DNA of 64,000 bases from Berberis thunbergii (taxonomy: Eukaryota; Streptophyta; Magnoliopsida; Ranunculales; Berberidaceae). Under the pieces are notes generated by a model, which searched no databases, had not been told where the DNA came from, and saw nothing but the letters and a program-made list of their open reading frames with translations. The DNA lies in contig QNQO01008328.1 in the NCBI GenBank assembly GCA_003290165.1, positions 558,001 to 622,000 of the forward strand, written 5' to 3'. Below, one piece after another: positions 11,040 through 22,486 of the stretch (position 1 is its first letter; the number at the start of each line of letters is the position of its first letter). A program made the position numbers and the translations under genes.

Positions 11040-14000
11040 CATATAATTTTTCATCCTCTGAAAGATGGCTCGACTGGTCAATACAGCACTTATGATGACA
11101 CTAAGACCAGGTTCGGTCAAAACAATGTCAGAAGCACTGCGAGATGCGTCCGTTGCATCAGCAACAGTTAAAAGAAGCAAGGAAAGATGAAAAAGCATAT
11201 TCTAAGTAAAAGCACCTAGCAGCAACTACCAACCTCCTCTCATGGACACTAGAACCTAGCTATAACTTGATATCAGAACCATACCAGGGAAAACGCCAAC
11301 AAAACCATCAGCTTTCTCTGTAAGATCATCAACTGGCAGGGCTGCAATTGACACATCCTTGGTCTGGCCTAATAAAGCAGATGAGGGATACATGTTGATT
11401 CCCATCCCAAGACGACGTCCAGTTTCCTTTCCTATTGCCAATTGATCAACTGATTGAAGTTGAAAGTGTTAATTGGCACATGAATAAAACACTTAAGACT
11501 GAATTACCCATTAAGGAAAGAAAAGAAGAACTGAACGATTCTTTCTTATTGAAGGAACATTTCCTTATTGAAACTTCTGACATTTTTTAATCAACTGTTG
11601 CAGAGACCACTGGATGCAAAGGTCAGTCTTGTTTAATATTTGAAATGAATCAAAACCCATTTGGACATGAAACATTTATGGTAGAAAAGACTCTTATTTT
11701 GGATGTTTTGGAAATCTTGGTGTTCAAACATTGAAGGCTTAGTTCAAAACAGAGAAGCAGCAAAGAAGAGCAGACAGAGAAAAAATATTGGATTAGAATT
11801 ATAACCGTTTTTTCTTCCATAAACATCAGATCATCCCATTAATTACTTCTTTCTTTGAAGCTTATGTGCATCAGTTTCTGGACCATATCAATCACAAAGT
11901 TTAAGAGTCTCTGAATGAGTTCCATTCTTTGATTTGAACCTCTATTGTAGTACTCTTTCTTCAATTTGCTAGACAAGCATAGAAAATCCAATAATTTTTC
12001 TCTGTCTCTCTGTCCATTTTTGTGGTGGCTAGTGCACACAACAAACCCCAAAACATGAGATCCAAATGGTGAAGTTTTTTGCCCTGTCTCTTTATGTAAT
12101 GAGGAGACCCTCTATTCATAGATCCAAACAGTGTTTGACATGATAGCATATCCAAATCCTAAATCAAAAGCATGAAAATGAAATAAAAAAATTATATAAT
12201 CAAAAATCAATCATACACCCGACCCAAAAAAAATGCAGTCTATAATGGTTTGATTGTTATGATTGGATTTAAAGATGAGGTCTACTTCACAAAAACCAAC
12301 GAAAAAATAGCCTTAATAGATCAGTTTTGGTTGCTCTAGTTGTGCTTCAATTTAACTTCCATAAAGAACTTACATGTACCTCTTTGTAAGGCTTCTCATC
12401 ATGAAATTTCTTCAAGGAATACCTTACATAGCACCCAGTATGTAGTGCTCTCCCCTCCTGTAATGGCATATAGCTTCTCAGACGATGTGAAGAATTGCAG
12501 CTTTCTGCGATACAATGTCTGCAATGAAAAAAGCTAGTGTTGACTTCCAAAATCTTTCACAATAGCGACCTCTTTAAAATTCAGTCCAAAAGATCCACTG
12601 GTACTATGATTTTCTGCAAGAATGATGACAATAATGTAAAACCACTTATGATATAAACTCTGAAATCACATATTTTGCTTAGTCTAAAATGAATGAGCTA
12701 TAATACAAATAATTTACTTCGTAATGGACAGTGTAGAGTATGAAATGCATGTGTGGTTCTTCCAAAATAATTTACTATTTACATGGATAAAAGCAATGAC
12801 TACTAACCTGTTAGCAAACACAAAATGAGGAAGCTAACAACCATTTTACTTGATGACAACTATGCAACCTGAAAATGTAGAAGAAGCAACAATCAACAGA
12901 ACAAACATTGAAGAGACTAAACTTATTTTAACCAAACCCATTTACGCTAATCTACAATTGAATTAAAACCCCCTAAATCAATCACTCAATCCAAATTAGA
13001 GAGGCAGAACAATCAATCATTCAAACCATAAGAACCTCATTTTAGGGCATTAAGGCTTCATTACACAATCTACAATTCAAACCTCAAAATCAACCTTGAT
13101 TCACTTCATTTTAGAAGAAAAAAAACCCAACTTTTTTTTATACTAAAACCATCCTTACTCCATGCACGAAGCATAATGTGATCCACTATGTAATTGAGGG
13201 TTTCTAGGAGATTTCAACACTTGTGACTTCAGAAACCCTCTTAATATATCAATATGTAATTGAGGCTCATATCTCATTAATTTACAACCCCATTTAAAAT
13301 ACAGAATGTCACTTATGTAAACTGAGATGCTATATCACAAGACACACACCTGTGATCATTTTAACATTTACCCCAAGGTTCAGGGCCCTCTTTATAGTTT
13401 CAGCACTGTCATGGCGAGGTGGATCAAAAGAGGCATAAGACCAATGAACTGCCATGGACCTTCGAGACTCTTTTTCCTTCCAACTGGAACTTCCCGTTTC
13501 ATACCAAGACAAAACACCCTGAGGATTAGTATTCAGTAAACAATGGAAGTTATTGAAGGATAAAACTTATTTACCTGGTAAGCTACTGCAAGTGACCGTA
13601 GGCATTGATCAGCAAACTTATCAATCACAGCATGAACTATTCGCTCTATATCTGACTTGTTGTGAGCAAGATTCAGAATCTGCAAGACATAATAGTCAGA
13701 ACAAAGCATGCATAGACCATACAAAATACTTAAATATATAAATGTTTATGAAAAATACCTGCTCAGGAGCACCTTTCTTGACTCGATGCATTTTGCCTTC
13801 ACTATCTATATAAGTCAAAGCTGTACGCTTGTTGGTAGGATTAAATGGGAGGAAATGGACCTCTTGAATGCCAGCCCATGCCTGTTGGTAGTGTTAATAC
13901 AGGGAAAAAAGGTTACGCAGATAGGATTGACAGACTCCATTATCAATCAATCTGCAAAGGAAAACTCTTATGCTTCATTATCATCACCATTACTTGCCTC

Positions 14001-14105
14001 CTTTGGATCTGCTAGCATCCCGACTATAGCTCCCTGCATCAATGAATTACCCATTGCGTCATAGGTATACCATCCTCCATTCAAAATCATTAAAGACATA
14101 GCATC
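11040..14105 (-). pseudogene. Captured plasma-membrane H+-ATPase fragment, 6 exons
   Basis: Six exon-like blocks in correct gene order: 14105-13998 (ends GMLADPKEA), 13881-13759 ([20 protein letters not shown]), 13679-13575 (LNLAHNKSDIERIVHAVIDK), 13518-13350 ([21 protein letters not shown]), 11449-11285 ([26 protein letters not shown]) and 11166-11040 ([30 protein letters not shown]). They cover the P- and N-domain part of a type IIIA P-ATPase. The phosphorylation-site exon and most membrane helices are missing. The fourth exon has a frameshift before FDPPRH. The intron at 11450-13349 contains another captured piece. The first block starts with residues (DAMSLMILNGGW) not expected for the ATPase, suggesting a capture junction. 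Confidence 0.85.
12378..12545 (-). pseudogene. Captured DUF26 (Gnk2-like) exon of a cysteine-rich receptor-like kinase
   Basis: The minus strand encodes MPLQEGRALHTGCYVRYS and then KKFHDEKP. This resembles the DUF26 segment ...CLP..EGRAL.AGCY.RYS..KFYDE of plant cysteine-rich receptor-like kinases. It sits within an intron of the H+-ATPase fragment in the outer CACTA. A possible signal-peptide-like exon (MVVSFLILCLLT) lies just upstream at 12833-12870, but its link to this piece is unproven. No kinase domain accompanies it here. Confidence 0.5.
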
Positions 14106-14126
14106 CTTGAAAAAAAATATTTGAAC

Positions 14127-14129
14127 AAA
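14127..14129 (+). repeat. Target-site duplication AAA, left, of inner CACTA element
   Basis: AAA precedes CACTACACC at 14130 and AAA follows GTAGTG at 26025-26027, the 3-bp duplication expected of a CACTA insertion. Confidence 0.75.
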
Positions 14130-14149
14130 CACTACACCAAAAACCCCCA

Positions 14150-14415
14150 TTAGCAACGGTTCTATACCGTGGGCGTAAGCCATTGCCACGGCTAAGAGCC
14201 GTGGACTACAGGGGCGTCGCGAAATCCTTTGTAACGGCTATAAACCGTTGCTAAAATTGTAGCAACGATTTTATATTCAGGACGGTTGATGCTTTAGCCA
14301 CGGCTTAAAACCGTGGCTAAAAGTTTAGCAACGGTGTTAAGCCGTGGCAAGTTTAGCAACGGTTTGCTTAAAACCGTTGCTAAACTTTTAGCCACGGTTT
14401 TAAGCCGTGGCTAGT
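14150..14415. repeat. Left subterminal repeats of inner CACTA
   Basis: Repeated words gccacggcttaaaaccgtggc and agcaacggtttaaaccgttgct, many of them self-complementary, end at a T-run (14420-14442). A matching set lies at 25810-26005 next to the right end. Confidence 0.8.
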
Positions 14416-14769
14416 AAATTTTTTTTTTTTTTTTTTTTTTTTTGCTTTTGCTATCAAATTCTGCTACTGCAAGGTGAATACACTCTGATAACTAAAAGAT
14501 ACTATATTGGGAAGGATTAATTAAAGAAAATTTTGTACACAATTGTTCACAGCTAATTATGATTGGAAATGAGATTTATCCAATAAACAGAAAAGAATTA
14601 ATCAGTGAATGATGATCTTAATTGACTATGAAAAAACATGAAGGGTATTTCACTTGTTTCTCTAACTACCCACACATAACTCATGTTCCACACAGCTAAA
14701 CCAATTAACCATGTTACAACAACAAAAGAAAAAAAAACTAAAACCAATGCATCAAACCTAGATGGACAC

Positions 14770-15036
14770 TGAAGTGAGGGAGTGAGCTTTCTTCTTCCTC
14801 CTCAATGAAGTGGACACTTCCTTAGATGATGCTCTCTGACTTCCAGTATCTGGGCTTATCTCAATTATCATCATCTCGGGTTTAGACTTATTTTCAGTTG
14901 TTGTCCCTTCAGATGTATCTGGACTTATCTCAGTGATCATTTCAGGTTTAGGCTTCAGAGTAACCAGTTTCTTATAAGCTGCTTTCCCAGCATCTCCATC
15001 TTTTCCAGCCCCATCGATCACTGTCGTGACTTGTTT
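14770..15036 (-). pseudogene. Captured cyclin B1-type exon
   Basis: After a ttgcag acceptor the minus strand encodes KQVTTVIDGAGKDGDAGKAA then KPKPEMITEISPDT, a second EMMIIEISPDT and KKKAHSLTSV. The KPxPExxIEISPDTEE and KKxxTLTSVL strings are, from memory, hallmarks of the N-terminal region of plant B1-type mitotic cyclins, which links the destruction box to the cyclin box. The EISPDT segment is duplicated here. The cyclin box is absent. Reading continues from the preceding NAT exon, giving a chimeric arrangement. Confidence 0.6.
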
Positions 15037-15077
15037 CTGCAAGTCACAATGATTTGTAAGATTATGGAGGTGGACTG

Positions 15078-15169
15078 GTGATGCAATAAGCAATGTTAGG
15101 CAGCTGATCCTTGGCTGGATGCGGCTGCAACTCATCCTGTTTGGGTGCTGGAGCTGCTCCTCCTGCCAT
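15078..15169 (-). pseudogene. Captured first exon of a nucleobase-ascorbate transporter (NAT)
   Basis: It starts with ATG at 15169 and encodes MAGGAAPAPKQDELQPHP then AKDQLPNIAYCITSPPP followed by a stop. This is the conserved N-terminus of plant NAT proteins (usually ...ITSPPPWPEA...). The open frame ends where the invariant Trp would be. Only this N-terminal piece is present; no membrane helices follow. It could still supply a start codon to a chimeric transcript. Confidence 0.75.
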
Positions 15170-16098
15170 GATTTTTCCACTTGTTCTTCTTCTACTACTA
15201 CTATTTCTTATACCCTTTCTCCTCTTCTACTGAAATACCCAATAGCCAACACAGTACAACAAAACCCAGATCTCAGATACTTTACAACCCAATAACAAAA
15301 GCTGAAAATAAAAGAAAAAAATACAATATTGAACCCTGAGAGATCTCAATACCCAAACAAACACAAGTAGAAGTAAAACCAACTTTGCAAATAAAAAATA
15401 CAGAGATGCCCAAAGCAAAAAAATACATAGCTAAGTGCTTACCTTCTAGGTTGCAGTGCACCTCAGAGATCCGCGCATGCCAACATTTGATTCAACCTGA
15501 AAAGAGAACTGACCAACAGATGCCAAAGGAAATGTAAGAATAGGAATATTAACAACTTATGTATTATCAATGGAACAAATGTGATTCTGTCAGCAAAGAA
15601 CAAAAATTGCCACCATATAATAATTTGATTCATGCATCTTGTTGCTATTGTTTTTGTAGTCTTAATGGTATGGAAGATTATGGAAGAAACATTAAAAAAA
15701 AATCAACTACTAGAAAACCAGAAAATAGTACTAAATTCACTCTTTAATGATTTCCCAAGACCTGCTAATATTCTTGAATAAAAATTGCAAAAGTATATGT
15801 AATATTCCCAAGACCTGCTAATATACTAAATTCACGTCAGATAACCTTTTTTTATTATTCTTGAATAATAATGTATCACAAGTATATGTAATATTGCAAA
15901 AGGTCAAATCCGAGTTTTGAGGAATAAAAATACAAATCAGAAGCGTAAACCATCAAAGCAAGTTTAGTATTGAGAGATTGAGAATCAAAACCAACGCGTC
16001 CTATCACCATGCTTCCATATGAGATCATGCATTTCCATAGAGCAAGTTAAGAAAGTCTTGATTCAATTCACATTCCAACCAGCTGATTAGGGGAGTAC

Positions 16099-16165
16099 CT
16101 GATCAGCAAGAAGAGTCACATTCCAACCAGCTGCCAATGCAACAACTCTGAACTTATCAGGTTTT
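16099..16165 (-). pseudogene. Captured DXR exon (1-deoxyxylulose-5-phosphate reductoisomerase)
   Basis: The minus strand between a gcag acceptor and a GT donor encodes [20 protein letters not shown]. This matches the N-terminal NADPH-binding part of plant DXR (..[21 protein letters not shown]..) except for Trp in place of Ser. It is a single exon with no neighbouring DXR sequence recognised. Confidence 0.75.
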
Positions 16166-16597
16166 CTGCAACTATGTACGAGTCAGCAAATACCATATTG
16201 TGTGAGACATTTTAAACAACTAAAAAAAGGATTAACTGGGGCAACAAATACAAAGACCCCATTTAAGAAAATATACTAAAAATGATTTTATCTGAAACAA
16301 GAAATAGTTCATCTCTTACAAATGCTCTCCCATTCTCCTTCCTCTTCAGAGCAAATGCCCCTAAAATTCAGAAAAAATATGAAAAACGTAAGTCTCAACA
16401 CCTTTTCCAATAATAGATACCACAAAACCAATGTCATTGCAGACTACAAACCACTTAGTGGGAAGGCACCATAATCCCTACAAAATCTCTTGAGAAAGTC
16501 CAAACTATACTATTGCATTTGTCCTTTTAAATAATGCAAGGAACAACGTAAATAAATGAATAAAGCTGGAAACTACACTTTTTAAATTCATAGCTAC

Positions 16598-16667
16598 CTG
16601 CTTAAAAATGAGCCCCAAACCTCTGTAAAAGTCACTGTACTTGATCATGAACATACCACAATCAGAC
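16598..16667 (-). pseudogene. Captured Ulp1/ESD4-type SUMO protease exon
   Basis: Between splice-like sites the minus strand encodes SDCGMFMIKYSDFYRG then LGLIFKQ. DCGMFM is the catalytic-cysteine motif of C48 (Ulp1) proteases and the flanking residues fit ESD4-like plant SUMO proteases. Some CACTA elements carry their own Ulp1 domain, so this could be ancestral to the transposon instead of captured. Only one exon is present. Confidence 0.65.
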
Positions 16668-17721
16668 CTGTTTAAGATCAAAAGTAATTTTCAGATTCCA
16701 GATAATAAGTAACACGAGCAACAAAGACATCAACACCAAAGAACTCTAGTGAACATGGGGAATCACAGTACTTGTCATTATGGTCAACACAATACGTTAA
16801 ACGAACATAGAAAAGGCAATTATCAGTACATCAGATTCTTTCTTCCTAATCGAAAGTTATTATTAAAATTTGACAAGTACCTTTGACTGTTTAGCATATA
16901 AATGAAACCATCATTTATCTAAATGTGATGTGATTAGGCATTCTCATGTGCAGTTTGGTAACTGCAAATGAATATAAAGCATATGGTTGGTGGTTCTGAA
17001 CATTTCATATCAGAGTTTCATAAACAAATGTCTCTAACATACCAGAACTTTCAGCACTTTGGAATCCCTGCCTCTAAGTGAATCAAGATATTGGAATCCC
17101 TGCCTCTAAGTAAATAAGATAGAACAGAACTTGAAAAGAAAAGTTCAGAAAGGGTATAGATGCTTTACCTTGTCACACTCGATAAGGTCGTACCCTAACT
17201 TCCTTGGTGTAGTCCATCTATTGCAGTAGGAGTAGAGTGGCTTGGAAGTGCTCCCCTATGTGCCAGGCTCCATGAATGGTCGAAGCCCACCTAATTGGAA
17301 AAGCGTATATTATCCAAATGCATTTCAAGCAAATGTAGTAAAACTTGACCTGCCAAGCATTTGACTTTTCCATATATGCTTCACTAAACATTTAAATAAG
17401 ATTTACGAGGTGGAGAGTTTCAATATATGCTTTACTAAACATTTAAATAAATCTGAAAATGTTTACAAAAAATCTACTTCCCACAGAAGGCTACAAATAA
17501 ATACCCATCAACATAAGAAAAAAAATAACTCATTCCATTAGTCTATTGGCAATTATTTTTCTATTCTTACACCTCTAACATACCTAACAGATGCATCGGC
17601 TATAGTGCGTTCATCCAACCATTGTACGTTTGCGACCCCTCTGCCTCACTGCCAAAACAAAATTATCGAAATAGCAAAACAAATGTTAGATTATTTTAAC
17701 AAGGAACCTATGTAACAACAC

Positions 17722-18698
17722 AGTGAGGTGTGCATGGTCCGACAATGAGTAGTTCTCAGGCCATATCCCTTGTTCAACCTCTCGAGGGAAGAGAACTGCA
17801 CTCTTAACATCAAAACCAATGACAGTCGAAACATGGAACTCGTCTACCCAAGCCTCTGCCTCTTTGATTTTTCTTTGCTGGAATAAAAGAGAATTCAGTG
17901 CTCTATCTGGGGTACCCTGATATGAAATCGAAACAACAAATCCAAGTACAGAAAGAAACCAAACAAGGAAAAAACATTGAAACTTACATCAAATTGTGAA
18001 AAAGTGACCACTCCATCTCTGTCAGTGTCCATATAGTCCCACAAATCCTTTATTTCATCAATACTCAGTCCATTGGAAGGATGATTAATAAAGCCCAACT
18101 AATCAAAGGAAAAAGGCATAACAAAATTAGCAAACTATTTCCAATTTCTATCATGTTATCTCTTGGATTACTATATTCAAATGTGGAGGATACCTCAATA
18201 AAAGCTTCATAAAATTGAGGATAGGTGATGAAAGTGTTGTGTTCGAAGTGGGTTTTAAGTTGTATCTGATCTGTACATGTCACTGATACTTCTCTAAGAT
18301 GGTTCTAATGTTTGAAGGTAAAACAAGATCCAATTAGTAAGTGATTATATGTGAAGAACAAAATGGAAATTTTGATCCTACATACCTTGATATTTCCTAG
18401 AATAGCTTCAATGAAGCTCTCCTTTAATGGTTTTTGAGGATTATTTGGATTGAGAAGCCATATGAAATCCACCCCACATATGTTACCTCTATGGTTTCGA
18501 TGACTAACCCACTGAGACAGAAAAATAATGAATACATTTTAGCTTTTGTCAAATTTATTACTTTAATATGCTTGATTTTGTAGAAAATATACTAACCTTA
18601 TGGGCATCACTATCTGTGAACTGATGGTATTCTTTACAATCCAGCCTAATGAGATGGACACCCTTCTGTGGAACCAACCTTGTTATGCACCCAACCTA
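17722..18698 (-). pseudogene. Captured calcium-binding endonuclease/exonuclease/phosphatase gene fragment, 5 exons
   Basis: Five exons run in order: 18698-18597 (EYHQFTDSDAHK), 18511-18386 (WVSHRNHRGNICGVDFIW), 18304-18194, 18098-17988 (DYMDTDRDGVVTFSQFD, an EF-hand loop) and 17877-17722 (FDVKSAVLFPREVEQG, ENYSLSDHAHLTV). They match the C-terminal half of the plant endonuclease/exonuclease/phosphatase family protein with EF-hands (Arabidopsis At5g54130 type), including the terminal SDH motif of the nuclease fold. The N-terminal catalytic half is missing. Exon boundaries are clean GT-AG, so the piece was copied from genomic DNA. Confidence 0.75.
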
Positions 18699-18699
18699 G

Positions 18700-20815
18700 T
18701 TCAGCATACATCAAAGAATTCAAGTAAGAAGTATGAACATAGTGAAAATTTAAGAATGATAAACTGCTTAGAAACCATCTGTAGAGACTGAATGTTTATC
18801 GTCATGTAAACAATCCAGCCTCAAAGACAAGATCATAATATCATGATTTATTCTAGTCCATAGTAGAAGCCATCGAATTTAGGACAAGATTACAATATCA
18901 TGATTTATTCTAGTACATATTTCATAAGACACACTTCAGTATAGAGTCCTCTCTCTTATCTTCACTTTTAACCCATATTCATAAACAGAATGTTAAGAAC
19001 TGACCTACTTTGTTCTTGTTTCTGCAGAATTTGGGGTTCCAAGCAATGCAAGATCAGCACCAATGTCAGATGTGGATAAATCTCTGTATATTGTGGAACC
19101 AAATCTTGATATGAGCTGCCTGTTTCAGTTCCAGAATCTGACAAAGACTGAGATTATGTAATACCAAATAAGTTCAGAAGCAGTAATTCATAACCAAAAG
19201 ATGTAGACAGAGAAACTATGGAATGTATTAGAATTGTTGTAATATGAACCAGTTGAGAGGAAAGTTACAAGTAGGCTATTCGAGTGGCCATACACTCCCA
19301 AGAGCAAATGCTCTGATGTATACTTCTATTACAATCAATGAATGCCTACTTTCCTTCCTAAACTATTATTTATAGCAACATACTACACTGACAGTAAGAT
19401 AACAGAGTACTCATCTAAGGCTATTTGGTCCTATCATTTAACTACCATAGGACATCAGTTGAAGATAACTAAACACTCCAGAGGGGGATCTTATGCAGTA
19501 TAATCAGTTGAAGATAACTAAACCTTTCCAGTTGAAGATATGTATGATTCAAGGTACCAAAAAAATCATACACAATATATCATTCTTTTCTTAAGCTGCC
19601 ATATTGGTGTTTCAAGGTACCAAAAAAATCATACACATAAATACCCCTACAAAACCCAAAAACATAGAAAAAATACCAACAACAGGGAGAAGCAAAAAGT
19701 CCTGACATAGAGGTGCAACACTTTTGCTATCTATGAAGTATTGGAAGCATAGAACAAACTAAATGAATTCAGTCACTGCATGCCCCCAGAAAAGAAAAGG
19801 ATAAAAAGTCTAACAACAGGGAGAAGCAATTACTGAAGCAGCTGAAATATTATACAATAAGTTTTCAGAGGCATGCCCATTTTTAGAATGATTGGTCTAA
19901 ACCGAAGTGAATCTGCCTTCCTTCTCCTAGTATAGGTGAACCTAATAGAGGGCCTAACAGACACCTTTGACAGCAAACCAAACTTGATATGGCTAACATG
20001 AAGCAGATTGTCCCTGAAGTTTATCAGGTGTGTATTCATTCTTTCATTCATTAAAAAATGTCAACTTCACGAGCCTAAAAAAATTGGAAACAAGAAGGTG
20101 CAGTCCTGTGAGATGTCTTACAATGAATTATAATCAAACAATGATCACATGAAAAAAAACAAATCAACCCAGAAAATGAAGTGAAGCAAGCTAATCAAAG
20201 ATCAGTCATATTCAATATGAGCTGATAATTACCGGATCATTATTAAACTATGCTAAACAACACCAAATAAAATAAACGAATGTGAAGCATTATTAAACTA
20301 TGCTTCAAGAGTGAGACATCGAGTAAATTATGAAACATGCATGACACAAGTAGGTCAACATGATCACTTCTTTTCTATCCCAAAGTAGAAGACCTAGTAT
20401 CTATTATGATGTTTGATCAGAAGAATAATAATCGTCTACGATTAGAAAGGGAAAACAAATGATGTCTCAATTAAATATTTGAGATAAGTTCTGCAATATG
20501 GATTTTCATATACGAATGTATAAACTATGGTCTTCAAATGCCATACAAAAATCTTTCTTCTTAACTTGATCTCTTGATCAACTGAACCAAACCAAGCAAC
20601 ATAGGAACTTCTACAAGACCATGTACAAGAAAACAATAGCTATAACCATGACAAATTAAAAAAACACACACACAAATCACTTCACTCCCAACATTCTTGA
20701 GAAATCCAACATTCTTGAGCAAGATATCAAGTCAAATTGACACTGTAAAGGTGGTTAAGAAAAGACCTTAGAACCTACTTACGACTTCTAATGACAGAAA
20801 ATGTGAGAACATACC
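18700..20815. other. Inner CACTA interior without recognised gene
   Basis: AT-rich sequence. One open stretch near 19028-19155 is readable on both strands without a stop (plus EFGVPSNARSAPMSDVDKSL; minus RFGSTIYRDLSTSDIGADLA) and could be another captured exon, but I recognise no family. Confidence 0.35.
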
Positions 20816-20816
20816 T

Positions 20817-20880
20817 GCTTACGGCTTCTCTTTCCCTTCCCCAAAGCAGTAGTCTCTTCAATTTGGTGAACTTCTATGAC
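20817..20880 (-). pseudogene. Captured exon, CHD3/PICKLE-like
   Basis: The minus strand before a GT donor encodes VIEVHQIEETTALGKGKRSR plus KQ. ALGKGKRSRKQ with an acidic lead-in resembles the segment C-terminal to the helicase of PICKLE-type CHD3 remodellers. It is short and the assignment is tentative. Confidence 0.4.
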
Positions 20881-22194
20881 ATTTGACCTATGACATTTGA
20901 CCAGAATTCATCAGGAAAAGGAAAGAATATAAATTCAAGAATAGAACTTCTACAAACTTCAACCAAAATAAAGAAAAGTTACTCATCTGCAACATCACTG
21001 ATTTGTACACCATAACAGAGTGCTCTCTGCTGCAAAACAGAGTGTTTTCTGTTTCCTGCTGCTGCTGTTCTGACAGTGCGTGTTCGTAGATGATTTGCAA
21101 TGTTGCAAATTGACAATGGCGTTATTCTGTATGAGTTACGAGAGTTTTTTCAAAAAAAAAAAAAAAAACATTAACAAAACACTTTATTGCAAGTATAAGG
21201 GCAGCCTACATATACAACACAATGCAAGAAATAGATCAATGTGATTTACGACTTCTAAAAAGCATGCAATGAGTTTGATATGCAATCTGCCTTGGTGCAT
21301 TAGAGTGAATCATACAAATACACCCTAACAAATCTCTGAAATTTCTAGTCTAAAAACAATAATCATTAAAAATGGGCCAAAACCAAGTAGACTATTGAAA
21401 AACTTTGTGTTTTAGAAATGATCAACACTTTGTCTGCCAGTTATGTGTTTTAGAATAAAATGTGTGAACTGATCCCTTATCAAATTGAATGCTGCATGCC
21501 CTATTGTTATTTGACACAACCCAACAAGTTTACTCTTTTTTTTCTCTTTGACTTGTTCTTCAACATTGGGTATATACATGTACTGCAATTTTATTGTTCA
21601 GATATTTGTTAGTGTAAATTCTGCTAGCTCTCTTGGGGTGTAGAGTTTTGACAATCTCACCCTGATGTGTATCTCGTGGCGGATTTAATGGGGTTTGACT
21701 CTATGTGCTGATTTTTAGATGTTTATAATGCTATACATCATTGGTAGGATCATGGTGTACACTGTTGGATGAATATTGATGCACATTAGTATTCATCCAT
21801 TGGTAGGATCATGTACTGCAATTTTATTGCTCAGATCCAGGGTCTATTATTGCTCAGATCCAATGAACCCATTTATGTAGTATAGGACTAAATTCTAATC
21901 AAATTCTATATGTTTTCCATGGATTCTAACATGGTTTCCTGCATTTGTGACTCTTATTTTCTCTATTTCTCTTCTAAATGTATGCATGATCATCATTAAT
22001 ATTTCTATGCAAATAAATAGAACACCATGGCAAACAGGCAAATAAATGTATGCATGATCATCATTAATATTTCTGAAATGCCAACATGACATAAACTGAT
22101 ATTAAACCACTCATAGCCATAGCCAAAATCATACTCCAGAAACACCAATCAAGACTGGAATACACGTAAGAGAATAAGGTGAATAAATCCTACC

Positions 22195-22335
22195 TTCTCC
22201 AAGACAAAGTGAGGCTCGCCAACAACATAAGGAAGTGGATATGCATCTCTCAAGAGTGGAAGCAAAGTATCAACAGAATGAACAGTTCAATGACACCTGG
22301 CTTAAGAAGTCGATGTTACTTTGATCTGTCGATGC
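22195..22335 (-). pseudogene. Chimeric exon: ABCC remnant fused to unrecognised coding piece
   Basis: The exon begins ASTDQSNID, the expected continuation of the ABCC exon at 22487-23101. It then diverges and reaches a stop in frame. In another frame the remainder encodes VHSVDTLLPLLRDAYPLPYV then VGEPHFVLEK up to a GT donor, which looks like real coding sequence of a different gene that I cannot name. This appears to be a capture junction. Confidence 0.5.
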
Positions 22336-22486
22336 CTACAAAATCAAATCACTAGTTAAATATTCCAGCCCGAACAAATGCTTCGCTAAGAAATATGTTG
22401 ATTTAGTGATTCTGAGTTGGACTTTTGCACTATTTAATTTTCATTGACAATTCCATGTAATCATAAAATTGCACTACTAAACTTAC

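Noticed and set aside
8498..14129. Treating 8498-14129 and 26025-27753 as two separate elements
   Set aside because: The CACTA ends and subterminal words at 8498 and 27753 match each other, the flanking AAG duplication matches, and the inner element has its own AAA duplication.
17160..17290. Possible further exon (TPRKLGYDLIECDK in one frame)
   Set aside because: Frames are broken and no family was recognised; not enough support to list as a captured gene.
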